Assembly (NCBI RefSeq): GCF_038003085.1
Contig: NZ_JBBOOM010000001.1
Coordinates: 3,534,001-3,598,000, forward strand
DNA from: Psychrobacillus sp. FSL K6-2836
GTDB lineage: Bacteria; Bacillota; Bacilli; Bacillales_A; Planococcaceae
Direction of reading: 5' to 3'
Length of the DNA stretch: 64,000 nt
Made by a program: the position numbers and the translations under genes. Below the pieces are notes generated by a model. The model ran no database searches. It was not told the origin of the DNA and was given only the letters and a program-made list of their open reading frames with translations. This document shows, piece by piece, positions 21,021-28,858 of this stretch (position 1 is its first letter; every line of letters starts with the position of its first letter).

Positions 21021-21771
21021 AGCATATTTTATTGATCTAGATGGAACCGTCTATAAAGGAAAAACGCCCATTCCTGAGGCGGTTGAATTTATACATTATT
21101 TGCAAAGCAATGGAACGGAGCCTTTTTTTGTTACGAATAATTCTTCCATGACCCAAAAGCAGCTGCAAGAAAAACTAGCAATAATGGATATTCATATAGA
21201 TACTGCCCATATTATTTCATCTTCCATTGCCGCGGCAAATTATATTAACGAGTATATACCGGGTAAAGAAGTATTTATGATTGGCGAACTTGGGTTGGAA
21301 GATGCTTTAAAATCAAGAAGTATTTCCATAACTAAAGGAATGGCAGATGTTGTCGTCCTTGGAATTGATCGTGACATTAATTATGAAAAGCTAGCTACTG
21401 CTTGTCTTTCAGTAAGGGCAGGAGCAGCATTTCTATCCACTAATAGTGACCATGCTTTTCCTTCAGAAATAGGGTTTTTACCGGGTAATGGAGCTTTTAC
21501 AAAATTGGTCGAGCATTCTACTGGAGTAGAGCCTATGTATATGGGAAAACCTCAACCATTTATGTTAGAGTTCATACAAAAACAATATGGATTTAGCAAA
21601 GAAGAGATGGTGATGATTGGGGATAATTATCAAACAGATATTTTGACTGGAATTCGTATGGGGATTGATACAGTACATGTGAATAGTGGGGTAAATAGTA
21701 CAGCAGAAGTAAAACTTCAATCAGAGCAACCTACCTATTATTTAGAATCTTTAAGTGAATGGACAAAATAA
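21007..21771 (+). CDS. yutF: HAD-superfamily phosphatase YutF (NagD/AraL type)
   Basis: A 254-residue HAD-IIA hydrolase. Motif I is FIDLDGTVYKG, motif II lies at PFFVTNNSS, and motif IV at MVMIGDNYQTDILTGIRMG. The cap domain between motifs II and III is of the NagD type. It removes phosphate from small sugar- or nucleotide-phosphates; the substrate is unknown. The start lies within the yutE 3' end, so the two are coupled. Confidence 0.9.
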   Translation: MLNYKAYFIDLDGTVYKGKTPIPEAVEFIHYLQSNGTEPFFVTNNSSMTQKQLQEKLAIMDIHIDTAHIISSSIAAANYINEYIPGKEVFMIGELGLEDALKSRSISITKGMADVVVLGIDRDINYEKLATACLSVRAGAAFLSTNSDHAFPSEIGFLPGNGAFTKLVEHSTGVEPMYMGKPQPFMLEFIQKQYGFSKEEMVMIGDNYQTDILTGIRMGIDTVHVNSGVNSTAEVKLQSEQPTYYLESLSEWTK

Positions 21772-21772
21772 A

Positions 21773-21802
21773 AAAAGACTGTAGCTCTAGTCTCAGTCTT
21801 TT
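21773..21802. terminator. Bidirectional terminator between yutF and yuzB
   Basis: AAAAGACTG pairs with CAGTCTTTT around a 12-base loop. A and T runs flank both sides, so it serves both convergent genes. Confidence 0.85.
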
Positions 21803-22037
21803 AAAATAGGGGATTGTCCTCTATATATTGATAAATGTTTGCAACAAGTTCGCTTGGGGTATTTGCTTCTACAACCTCACCATTTACAATGGCAAATAAA
21901 GTTTCAGAACAGAGGGAGCAATAACTAAGGCAACCATACTCTAAAACATCTAAATTAGAGTCCTGTTCTAATATTTCAAAAGCTTCTTGGGACCCATTTG
22001 CAAGGTTGCTTATACAAAATTCAACCATAGGATTCAC
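21801..22037 (-). CDS. yuzB: DUF1450 family protein YuzB
   Basis: A 78-residue protein beginning GTG with GAGGTGAA upstream. It has cysteines at FCISN and in the cluster GCLSYCSLCSET, the pattern of the DUF1450/YuzB family, a thioredoxin-like or ferredoxin-like small redox protein. A Fe-S or thiol role is plausible but unproven. It lies divergent to the flavoprotein gene yutJ. Confidence 0.85.
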   Translation of the reverse strand: MNPMVEFCISNLANGSQEAFEILEQDSNLDVLEYGCLSYCSLCSETLFAIVNGEVVEANTPSELVANIYQYIEDNPLF

Positions 22038-22164
22038 AGCTGTTCACCTCACTACATGGTCATGCTACTCTTTTTTAAAGAAAACGTCAATTAAGATGTT
22101 CTATTGTGAAATGTATCACAATCTATTATAATTTGAGATGACATTAAATTTAAGGGAGAATATT

Positions 22165-23232
22165 ATGCGAAAATTAGTATTGTTAGGTGGGGGATATGGA
22201 AATATGCGAATATTACTTCGCTTATTGCCGAATAATATTCCTGATGATGTAGAAATTACTTTAATAGACAGAACGCCATTTCATAGTTTAAAAACTGAGT
22301 TTTATGCGCTAGCTGCTGGAACTTCTCCGGATAGTGGTATTCGAGTAGCATTCCCAGAAAACGAAAAATTAAAAGTTACCTACGGAGAAATTATAGAAAT
22401 TGATGTAGAAAGCAAACAAGTCTTACTAGCTGATGGACAAGCGATTTCTTATGATGACTTAGTAATTGGACTTGGATGTGAGGACAAATATCATAACGTA
22501 CCTGGGGCTGATGAATTTACTTATAGTATTCAAACGATAGGGCGTTCAAGAGATACTTACAATAAAATTGGGGGTCTACCTTCGGGTTCTGTTGTAGGAA
22601 TTGTGGGAGCAGGACTTAGCGGAATAGAACTTGCAAGTGAACTTCGTGAAAGCCGTCCAGACTTGTCGATCAAGTTATTTGACCGCAGTCCGCGTGTTTT
22701 AAGAGACTTCCCAGAAAGATTAAGTAATTATGTACAAAAATGGTTTGATAATAACAATGTAGACGTAGTTAGTAATTCTAACATTACAAAAGTAGAACCG
22801 AACAAATTATACAATCACGAAGAAGTAATTCCTGTAGATGTGGTTGTTTGGACAGCGGGTATTCAACCAGCGGCTCCTGTAAGAGCCCTACCAGGTGAAA
22901 AAGATAAAACAGGCCGCGTCATTTTAACACAATATCACGATTTACCAAGCTATCCAAATGTATATGTCGTTGGTGATGCTGCATCTCTTCCATTAGCGCC
23001 AAGTGCCCAATTAGCGGAAGAACAAGCTGAGCAAATTGTTAAAGTGCTTCAAGCACGCTGGAAGGATACACCACTTCCTGAGAAGATGCCGGAAATCAAA
23101 CTTAAAGGGTTTATGGGCTCACTTGGGAAAAAACAAGGATTTGCATACTTGGCAGATATCTCTGTAACTGGACGAATCGCACGTTTGATGAAATCTGGTT
23201 TACTTTGGATGTATAAACGTCATAACGGGTAA
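22165..23232 (+). CDS. yutJ: FAD-dependent pyridine nucleotide oxidoreductase YutJ (Ndh-2-like)
   Basis: A 355-residue flavoprotein. The FAD Rossmann motif KLVLLGGGYGNMR is at the N terminus, the NAD(P)H-binding motif VVGIVGAGLSGIELASEL near residue 150 and the C-terminal FAD contact VYVVGDAASLP near residue 275. This is the layout of type II NADH dehydrogenases. The frame opens at 22138, but AAGGGAGAAT sits before ATG 22165. It is a paralog of the YumB protein at 25715-26926. Quinone use is likely, not shown. Confidence 0.87.
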   Translation: MRKLVLLGGGYGNMRILLRLLPNNIPDDVEITLIDRTPFHSLKTEFYALAAGTSPDSGIRVAFPENEKLKVTYGEIIEIDVESKQVLLADGQAISYDDLVIGLGCEDKYHNVPGADEFTYSIQTIGRSRDTYNKIGGLPSGSVVGIVGAGLSGIELASELRESRPDLSIKLFDRSPRVLRDFPERLSNYVQKWFDNNNVDVVSNSNITKVEPNKLYNHEEVIPVDVVVWTAGIQPAAPVRALPGEKDKTGRVILTQYHDLPSYPNVYVVGDAASLPLAPSAQLAEEQAEQIVKVLQARWKDTPLPEKMPEIKLKGFMGSLGKKQGFAYLADISVTGRIARLMKSGLLWMYKRHNG

Positions 23233-23235
23233 TTT

Positions 23236-23280
23236 AAAAAGAGTCGAAATGCGCTATATCGAGCATTTCGACTCTTTTTT
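23236..23280. terminator. Strong terminator after yutJ
   Basis: A stem of about 17 bp, beginning AAAAAGAGTCGAAATGC, is closed by GCATTTCGACTCTTTTT. It serves yutJ and probably also yuzD, which ends just beyond it on the other strand. Confidence 0.93.
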
Positions 23281-23287
23281 TGTTGAA

Positions 23288-23611
23288 TTATTCTGTATAG
23301 CCATATTTCTCAAGTGTGGCATAGACAGGTTTTAGCTGGATATAGCCTTCACCAATCATTTCATCATTAATCATCACGAGTGGATAAAAGAATTCATCCT
23401 CAGCTATTTGGTTGGCGATATGTTGGTGTCGCTCATTCTCAATTGGCTTTTCGATGTCGATATAGGTGAAAGTAACTTGGTGATTTGGAAATTTACGGTC
23501 GATGGCAGCTTGTAGCCATTCGTATGTATCCTTGGAAGATGGCGCATTTACGCAACTTGCGCAAACAACATCAGCTCCATATACTTCTATATTTAAAGAT
23601 TGAAACGTCAT
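23288..23611 (-). CDS. yuzD: DUF1462 family thioredoxin-fold protein YuzD
   Basis: A 107-residue protein with NIEVYGADVVCASCVNAPSSKD, placing a CxxC motif after the first strand as in thioredoxin-like folds. The frame opens at 23659 but the ribosome binding site GAGGAGG precedes ATG 23611 by 8 bases. It is divergent from yutI (NifU domain), the same pairing as in B. subtilis, which hints at a link to Fe-S or redox work. Confidence 0.87.
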   Translation of the reverse strand: MTFQSLNIEVYGADVVCASCVNAPSSKDTYEWLQAAIDRKFPNHQVTFTYIDIEKPIENERHQHIANQIAEDEFFYPLVMINDEMIGEGYIQLKPVYATLEKYGYTE

Positions 23612-23693
23612 AATGGTGACCTCCTCGGAATTCTTTATTGGATTTTTTCCTTCCTTCACATTATAATGATTATAGCGAAAGGAGTCGATAGAT

Positions 23694-23927
23694 ATGACTG
23701 ATACAATGAATGAACAAGTTCAAGAAGTTTTAGATAAATTGCGTCCATTTTTACTTAGAGATGGTGGAGACTGTGAGCTTGTAGATATTGAAGATGGTAT
23801 TGTAAAACTACGCCTTCTAGGAGCTTGCGGCAGCTGCCCAAGTTCAACGATTACACTTAAAGCAGGTATTGAACGTGCACTTTTGGAAGAAGTTCCAGGA
23901 GTAGTAGAAGTAGAACAAGTATTTTAA
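23694..23927 (+). CDS. yutI: NifU C-terminal-domain Fe-S carrier YutI (Nfu)
   Basis: A 77-residue stand-alone NifU-like domain. It has the conserved [16 protein letters not shown] segment and the CxxC Fe-S motif in [12 protein letters not shown]. Nfu proteins accept clusters from the SUF scaffold and pass them to client enzymes; LipA, encoded about 4 kb upstream, is a typical client. GAAAGGAG is 9 bases before the ATG. Size is the normal short Gram-positive form. Confidence 0.93.
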   Translation: MTDTMNEQVQEVLDKLRPFLLRDGGDCELVDIEDGIVKLRLLGACGSCPSSTITLKAGIERALLEEVPGVVEVEQVF

Positions 23928-23935
23928 TAAAGTGA

Positions 23936-24005
23936 CTAACATCCTATGGTACGAACCACAGGATATGGCAACTTTATCTGCCAGCCCGTTAAAGCGGGAT
24001 AAATT
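23936..24005. repeat. Short structured intergenic repeat, copy 1
   Basis: Contains ATCCT, CGAACCA, TTTATCT and the mini-hairpin CCCGTTAAAGCGGG followed by ATAAA. The same ordered blocks recur at about 24930-25055. Confidence 0.5.
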
Positions 24006-24006
24006 T

Positions 24007-24037
24007 AAAAAGAAGCCTCTTTAAAGGGCTTCTTTTT
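24007..24037. terminator. Bidirectional terminator between yutI and the DUF2225 gene
   Basis: AAAAAGAAGCC pairs with GGCTTCTTTTT around a 9-base loop. It also covers the stop codon of the minus-strand gene. Confidence 0.85.
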
Positions 24038-24713
24038 CTTTTTGAGCACGAATTTCATACCAACGATCTTTTGCCATTTCAATAATAGTTGGTTCTATGG
24101 AAGAATTTTGTTTTTCAATTACTTTAGAAAAATACCGTGTAGCATATTCGATATCACCTATTTTTCTAGATAATTCTGCTATTAAATAGAGCATGCGGGA
24201 TTCGGACATTTGTGTGCCATTGTAGTCATCATTTAAATAGGAGTCCGCATAACGATCACGAGCAATTTCCATGAACCGAATCTCTTCTTTCTGCTTATTC
24301 TGTAGTCGGAATAACCAAGCTGTACGTAGTGCTAAACCTGCAATACTTACAAATTTCTCTTTTTTTAAAGTCCCTGAAAGAATTCCTAGTTTATAGGTCA
24401 TAATTCCTTCTTCAATCGTTCGTTCATTGCCAAATGATCTTGGAGTCCATTTGCTGGCAATTTGTTCTTGGATTATTTCCTTTACTCCTGGAGCAAAATA
24501 TTTTGTAAAGTCATCTGTAAACGAAAATCCACAATGCTCACAAACAAATATATTATATAGTAATGGATTTACTTCTTTGTTTTCATAAATAGGTTGAAAA
24601 TCTGTATGATGCGATACAACTTTTATAAATTTTGAGCGGACCTTTGTTGTTTTAAACTTTTGTTTGCAGTTTAAGCATTCTATGTCTTTTTGATAATAGG
24701 GAGTTAATTCCAT
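24021..24713 (-). CDS. DUF2225 family protein
   Basis: A 230-residue soluble protein. The N-terminal region has two CxxC pairs (IECLNCKQKF and FVCEHCGFSF), a likely structural zinc site. The rest is helical with TPR-like features (SIAGLALRTAWLFRL; RMLYLIAELSRKIGD). These fit the DUF2225 family of Firmicutes. The frame opens further upstream, but AGAGG stands seven bases before ATG 24713. The function is unknown. Confidence 0.82.
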   Translation of the reverse strand: MELTPYYQKDIECLNCKQKFKTTKVRSKFIKVVSHHTDFQPIYENKEVNPLLYNIFVCEHCGFSFTDDFTKYFAPGVKEIIQEQIASKWTPRSFGNERTIEEGIMTYKLGILSGTLKKEKFVSIAGLALRTAWLFRLQNKQKEEIRFMEIARDRYADSYLNDDYNGTQMSESRMLYLIAELSRKIGDIEYATRYFSKVIEKQNSSIEPTIIEMAKDRWYEIRAQKEKEAL

Positions 24714-24840
24714 CTTTAGTCCTCTTTTCACTCAACTACGTTATAGTTCTATTATACCTGAAATTCATCTTGAAAGCGAAGTAAATATTCGAGTAGTTTT
24801 CCTTGTATACATAGTAAAAACATTGATATGATATAAAGTG

Positions 24841-25058
24841 AAACTTCATTCAGTGAGGGTTTTCTTCATCCATACTGATTGAAAAAATGAACTCAGACAA
24901 ATAACGCAGCTTCGTGCGGCAATGCCTGAGTGAACAACATCCTGTTGGCCCGAACCATTCGGGCTTTTACGGGCAGTTATCTCCCGCTAATGCTTTTTTG
25001 CTTGGACCGAGCCTTGAATTGGGAGACTTAATGCCCTTTAATGCGGGATAAAAAAGAA
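24841..25058. repeat. Structured intergenic repeat region, copy 2
   Basis: A 360-base gap between the DUF2225 gene and yutM. It begins AACTTCATTCAGTGAGGG (a similar AACTTCATTCAGT occurs at 14502), contains a GCCCGAACCATTCGGGC hairpin, ATCCT and TTATCT blocks, and ends CCCTTTAATGCGGGATAAAA. The block order matches the repeat at 23936-24005. No ORF is seen. Confidence 0.5.
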
Positions 25059-25074
25059 AGGAAAGGTGATTCAG

Positions 25075-25437
25075 ATGACAGAAGTAGTTATTTTGTCTGA
25101 AGCGGCAGCTTACCGTGTAAAAGAAATGATGACGCATAATGGAGAAGAAGGCTCTGCCCTTCGAGTTTCAGTAAATGGTGGTGGATGCAGCGGTCTTTCT
25201 TATGGGATGGGATTTGAAAAAGAAAAACAGCAAGAAGATATAGAGCTTCATCAGCATGGAATAGAAATAGTAGTGTCAACAGAAGATGCCTCTATACTAA
25301 ATGGAACCACAATCGATTATAAGGAATCATTAATGGGTGGCGGATTCACGATTGAAAATCCTAATGCTATTGCATCTTGCGGATGTGGGACATCATTTAG
25401 AACAGCCAAAAAAGAGGGAACACCTGAAAGCTGTTAG
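25075..25437 (+). CDS. HesB/IscA-family Fe-S carrier YutM (ErpA-like)
   Basis: A 120-residue A-type carrier. Three conserved cysteines are present: one in GGGCSGLSYGMGF and two in SCGCGTSF near the C terminus. Such proteins hand [4Fe-4S] clusters to target enzymes after assembly on SUF. An in-frame GTG at 25066 is part of the ribosome binding site AAAGGTG, so ATG 25075 is preferred. It is monocistronic, ended by a strong terminator. Confidence 0.9.
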   Translation: MTEVVILSEAAAYRVKEMMTHNGEEGSALRVSVNGGGCSGLSYGMGFEKEKQQEDIELHQHGIEIVVSTEDASILNGTTIDYKESLMGGGFTIENPNAIASCGCGTSFRTAKKEGTPESC

Positions 25438-25445
25438 TCATATGT

Positions 25446-25484
25446 AAGAACATTTTCTATTAATGAAAATGTTCTTTTTTTTTT
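25446..25484 (+). terminator. Terminator after yutM
   Basis: AAGAACATTTTC pairs perfectly with GAAAATGTTCTT and is followed by a run of about ten T. Confidence 0.93.
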
Positions 25485-25620
25485 TGCACCTTACATGAAA
25501 ATTTTATTGGCATGTTAATATAGTTGTTGAGATTTTAACTCAGGATTTTCAGACCTTTACAATTAAATAACAATGTATTGAAATCATATGTAAAAAGGTC
25601 TAATATAGGAAGTAAGGGTT

Positions 25621-25640
25621 TTTGTCGAACACTAGACAAA
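25621..25640. promoter_or_regulatory. Palindrome upstream of yumB, possible operator
   Basis: TTTGTC and GACAAA form a perfect inverted repeat around an 8-base centre. The outer TTGT...ACAA spacing (18 bases) matches that of the redox regulator Rex, which controls ndh genes in Bacillus, but the inner bases differ from the Rex consensus. Confidence 0.3.
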
Positions 25641-25714
25641 GATGAAGAGTTTAATGATGTAAATTTTGTGTCATAACTTTTCTTAAAAAATATAAAAAGG
25701 TGGTTGCGATCTTC

Positions 25715-26926
25715 GTGAAAAGACCAACAATTCTAGTATTAGGTGCAGGATATGGTGGATTATCTACAGTAGTAAACCTTCAAAAATTAGTAGGTGCAAA
25801 TGAAGCGGATATTACATTGATCAATAAAAATGACTATCATTATGAATCTACTTGGTTACATGAAGCTTCTGCTGGTACTCTACGACCAGATCAAGTTCGT
25901 TATGATGTGAAAAGTGTTATCAATTCTAGTAAAGTAAATTTTGTGAAAGCTACAGTCGATGCTATTGACGTGAATACTAAAAAAGTTACAACAAGTGCTG
26001 GTGAGTATACATATGACTACTTAGTTATTGGTTTAGGCTTCGAAGGTGAAACGTTCGGTATCCCTGGTTTAGATAAATATGCGCTTTCAATTGCTAACGT
26101 AAATGCTGCTCGTCAAATTCGTGACCATATTGAATACCAATTTGCATCATGGTCTACAGAAGAAGTACAAGATGATACTCGCCTAACAATCGTAGTAGGA
26201 GGAGCAGGATTCTCAGGTATAGAATTTTTAGGTGAATTAGGAAATCGCGTTCCTGAACTTTGTAAAGAATACGATGTGCCAAAAGATAAAGTACGTGTAG
26301 TTTGTGTAGAAGCAGCTCCAATGGTATTACCAGGATTTGATCCGGAGCTAGTTGATTATGCAGTAAGACAATTAGAAGCTAAAGGAATTGAATTCTCTAT
26401 TGGAACTCCAGTAGTTGAAGCAACTCCAGAAGGCGTAAAAATTAAAACAGGCGAAGAAGAATTTGAATTCATCAAAGCTGGTACAGTAGTATGGGCTGCA
26501 GGTGTTCGTGGGAATCGCTTAATGGAGTCATCGGGTATTGAAAATATGCGTGCGCGTGTTAAAGTAGAAAAAGATATGAGAGCTCCTGGATTCCCTGATG
26601 TATTTATCGTGGGAGACTGCGCTCTAATGATCAATGAAGCTATTAACCGTCCGTATCCACCAACAGCTCAAATTGCAATGCAACAAGCAGTAACTATTGC
26701 AAAAAACATTGTTGCCCTTATGAATGGTAATGCGACAGAAGAATTTGTACCAAGTTTAAAAGGAACTGTTTGTTCTCTTGGTGAACATGATGCAATTGGA
26801 GATGTAATGGGAAGAAAACTTACAGGTACAAAAGCATCAATTATGAAAAAAGTAATCGATAATCGTGCCCTTTACATGATCGGTGGAATTCCACTAGTAG
26901 TGAAAAAAGGTAAATTCAGTTTATAA
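25715..26926 (+). CDS. yumB: Type II NADH dehydrogenase-like flavoprotein YumB
   Basis: A 403-residue protein. FAD motif [15 protein letters not shown] at the N terminus, NADH-binding motif [19 protein letters not shown] near residue 165 and [13 protein letters not shown] near residue 305 give the Ndh-2 plan. It would pass electrons from NADH to quinone at the membrane without pumping protons. Frame opens at GTG 25700, which lies in the ribosome binding site; GTG 25715 gives the usual [15 protein letters not shown] start. It is the last conserved gene before the accessory island. Confidence 0.9.
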   Translation: MKRPTILVLGAGYGGLSTVVNLQKLVGANEADITLINKNDYHYESTWLHEASAGTLRPDQVRYDVKSVINSSKVNFVKATVDAIDVNTKKVTTSAGEYTYDYLVIGLGFEGETFGIPGLDKYALSIANVNAARQIRDHIEYQFASWSTEEVQDDTRLTIVVGGAGFSGIEFLGELGNRVPELCKEYDVPKDKVRVVCVEAAPMVLPGFDPELVDYAVRQLEAKGIEFSIGTPVVEATPEGVKIKTGEEEFEFIKAGTVVWAAGVRGNRLMESSGIENMRARVKVEKDMRAPGFPDVFIVGDCALMINEAINRPYPPTAQIAMQQAVTIAKNIVALMNGNATEEFVPSLKGTVCSLGEHDAIGDVMGRKLTGTKASIMKKVIDNRALYMIGGIPLVVKKGKFSL

Positions 26927-26944
26927 TTATATGAAACTATAGTA

Positions 26945-26977
26945 GCTCCCACTTTCTTTTTAGTGGGAGCCTTTTTT
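26945..26977 (+). terminator. Terminator after yumB
   Basis: GCTCCCACT pairs with AGTGGGAGC around an 8-base loop and is followed by a T run. Confidence 0.93.
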
Positions 26978-27020
26978 ATAAGGCTATGCTAAAGTTAGTG
27001 GTTAATTTTGTATAGGAAAA

Positions 27021-27048
27021 TGAGCTTGGAAATGCTTCTCCAAGCTCA
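27021..27048. terminator. Terminator-like hairpin at the island edge
   Basis: TGAGCTTGGA pairs perfectly with TCCAAGCTCA; A-rich sequence precedes and TCTTTTCC follows. It could end the minus-strand gene at 27093. Confidence 0.6.
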
Positions 27049-27092
27049 TCTTTTCCTGTCTTTTTTTACTAAAGCACCACGTTAGTGAAAAG

Positions 27093-27290
27093 TCAGATTT
27101 TCCTTTTTAATAAATTTATTAAGTAGTACAGGAGTGAAATCAAAAATGATAGAAGTATAACAATTATTGTACCGAATGTATAAATCGCTGTTTCAGCATA
27201 ATCCCCGCCATCAAACAAATTAGAAAAAATAAAAAAGAAAATTACACTAACCATTAAAGTTAAGAAAAATATACTAATGTACTTTGACAT
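27093..27290 (-). CDS. Small two-helix membrane protein, unknown
   Basis: A 65-residue protein with two hydrophobic segments (IFFLTLMVSVIFFFIF and a second near residues 37-57) separated by a short acidic loop (FDGGDYAET), ending in lysine/arginine. GGGGGA precedes the ATG. No family recognised. Its place among island genes with no counterpart in the flanking conserved order suggests accessory DNA. Confidence 0.6.
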   Translation of the reverse strand: MSKYISIFFLTLMVSVIFFFIFSNLFDGGDYAETAIYTFGTIIVILLSFLISLLYYLINLLKRKI

Positions 27291-27348
27291 ATTATCCCCC
27301 CTACAATCAAACTTCTCGTTAAGCTAAAGCACCTGTTTGTTTAATAAC

Positions 27349-27723
27349 TTATCTATATTGCTTTGGGTCCTTTTCCCTTTTAATTGGACCTTTATGAGCT
27401 AAACTCCATTCAATGATACGGTCAGTAATTCGATCATATAAATCATCTTCAAAGTACGGTACTTCACTATTATTTACCATATCAATATATGTTCTTATTT
27501 CATTTAAAACATCATGTCCAAAAACTCTGTTATCGTTTAGATTATCCCATAAGTACTGGCAAAATAGTTCAAACCCTTCATCCCAGTTACCATTCCCATT
27601 ATTCTGTGCTTCATATCGAAGCTTTTCAATCGCCCTTATTAATTCACCTTCAACAGTATCTGATTGACCACTCTTTGGAACGTAATTTATCCAAATATTT
27701 TTGGCTTCTTCAAAGTATTTCAC
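27349..27723 (-). CDS. Conserved hypothetical soluble protein
   Basis: A 124-residue acidic protein (WINYVPKSGQSDTVEGEL near the start; NWDEGFELFCQYLWDNL in the middle; YDRITDRIIEWSLAH near the end). The segment resembles a widespread bacterial family of small uncharacterised proteins that begin with a PKSGQ(A/S)DTVQGEL-like motif. The domain has been seen as a stand-alone protein; I cannot name a function. No signal peptide or membrane segment. Confidence 0.6.
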   Translation of the reverse strand: MKYFEEAKNIWINYVPKSGQSDTVEGELIRAIEKLRYEAQNNGNGNWDEGFELFCQYLWDNLNDNRVFGHDVLNEIRTYIDMVNNSEVPYFEDDLYDRITDRIIEWSLAHKGPIKREKDPKQYR

Positions 27724-27896
27724 AATCTCACCCCACTAAAGTATCTAATCAAATTTCACCATTTTAAAAATACTCATTTCGTATTTAAAATAAAGTCTAC
27801 TTCTCTTCAACGTTACTTTTGAACATGGAACGATTTTTGAGGATAATGCAGCGAGCGATATCGGGCATTAGAGCATAGGTACCATACACAACAAAA

Positions 27897-27935
27897 CAGG
27901 CTCCTTCCGACCAGTTGTTTCCATGGGGTAGCCTG
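27897..27935 (-). terminator. Candidate minus-strand terminator
   Basis: On the minus strand CAGGCT pairs with AGCCTG and TTTTGTTG follows. The loop is long (27 bases), so the call is tentative. It would end the 28285-27950 gene. Confidence 0.4.
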
Positions 27936-27949
27936 AAATAAATAAGTAT

Positions 27950-28285
27950 TTATTTTGAGAAGTTAGATTTAATTGAATCATTTTTCAGGTGGTCCGATTG
28001 ATAATACACCCAAAAAATTAAAGAAAGTACAAAGTAAAAAATTAAAACAATACTAATATTGACTATAGTATATTCTAGAAGACTCATAGCCAAGATAGTG
28101 AAAAATAGAATACCGGTAAGTATTTCATATATTCCAATAGTTATCATTGATTTTTTTGAATTTGTCACTCTTTTAGGTAACCATTTAGCCTTTTTTCCTG
28201 TCTTTCTAAATATGGTATATAGCCCTAACATCAAATGAGCAAAACCAAACAGGAGGTTTATTAACATAAACCACTTAGGGAACAT
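27950..28285 (-). CDS. Four-helix membrane protein, unknown
   Basis: A 111-residue membrane protein with about four helices (WFMLINLLFGFAHLMLGLY; MITIGIYEILTGILFF; IVLIFYFVLSLIFWVYY) and a basic loop after the first pair of turns (RKTGKKAKWLPKR). Start ATG 28285 is preferred because GTGGTGA lies just upstream; GTG 28297 is also possible. It is in line with the LuxR-type gene and may be co-transcribed. Immunity or sensing roles are possible near a lanthipeptide locus but nothing in the sequence proves it. Confidence 0.6.
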   Translation of the reverse strand: MFPKWFMLINLLFGFAHLMLGLYTIFRKTGKKAKWLPKRVTNSKKSMITIGIYEILTGILFFTILAMSLLEYTIVNISIVLIFYFVLSLIFWVYYQSDHLKNDSIKSNFSK

Positions 28286-28329
28286 GAAAATCACCACTTT
28301 CTAATCAGTTTTAGAACTTATTATCAAAT

Positions 28330-28542
28330 CTATGCGATTTTCAGTATGCCTAGTAAATAAGTGGTTACACCAATTCCCACTCTGTTTTCGACATTATACT
28401 TATTTTTTAGGGAGTGTACGATCTCACATACTCGCCTTCTACTAACTTTTAATCTGTTGGCTATTTCTTGATCTTTCAGACCTTTTGAAATTAATAATGC
28501 CACCTCTATTTCTTTAGGAGTTAGAACAACATTATTTAACAT
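28330..28542 (-). CDS. Single-domain LuxR/GerE-type HTH regulator
   Basis: A 70-residue protein that is almost only a LuxR-type HTH: LTPKEIEVALLISKGLKDQEIANRL, written here as LTPKEIEVALL and GLKDQEIANRLKVSRR, then the recognition-helix region VCEIVHSLKNKYNV. There is no receiver domain, as in GerE. The start ATG 28542 follows GGAGG by seven bases. It lies 115 bases downstream of the small peptide gene on the same strand. A role in controlling the nearby lanthipeptide genes is inference from position. Confidence 0.8.
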   Translation of the reverse strand: MLNNVVLTPKEIEVALLISKGLKDQEIANRLKVSRRRVCEIVHSLKNKYNVENRVGIGVTTYLLGILKIA

Positions 28543-28657
28543 ATTAATACCTCCATTTTCATTCAAGATATATGCTACTTATTTTTTACTTTTATTCCAA
28601 AATACATAGGCAAAAGAGATTGACAATATTTGAGTTAAACTCTAGTCATTACCAAAT

Positions 28658-28756
28658 TTATGGGGTAATATATAAAAGAGATTCAACTACTGCGGACAAA
28701 ACCTCTCCACCAACGATATACAGGATGAGTCCCGTTAGTAACATTTTTTTCTTCAT
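28658..28756 (-). CDS. 32-residue hydrophobic peptide, candidate signal peptide for the Rgg-like regulator
   Basis: A short ORF: it begins MKKKML, contains LILYIVGG at residues 10-17 and ends YITP. GAGGAGG stands 10 bases before the ATG, one of the better ribosome binding sites in the island. It is divergent from an Rgg-type regulator 103 bases away. Streptococcal short hydrophobic peptides (SHPs) that bind Rgg are also small, start MKK and carry an I-I-V-G-G motif; unlike them this one continues for 15 residues after GG. Function as a pheromone is inference. Confidence 0.55.
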   Translation of the reverse strand: MKKKMLLTGLILYIVGGEVLSAVVESLLYITP

Positions 28757-28830
28757 TACACTTTTACCTCCTCTTGTTTAAGTTTGTTTAATTAATTATT
28801 TCATAACCGTTACTATAGCTTTGAATTTTT

Positions 28831-28858
28831 CTAATATATTGGAAAAAGTGGGTGTCAA
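28831..28858 (-). promoter_or_regulatory. Candidate promoter of the small peptide gene
   Basis: On the minus strand a perfect TTGACA (28858-28853) is followed after 16 bases by TATTAG. It overlaps the start of the divergent regulator gene, so regulator binding could affect both. Confidence 0.4.

Noticed and set aside
28572-28781. 69-codon plus-strand frame
   Set aside because: It is antisense to the small peptide gene, lacks a Shine-Dalgarno and reads like random sequence.
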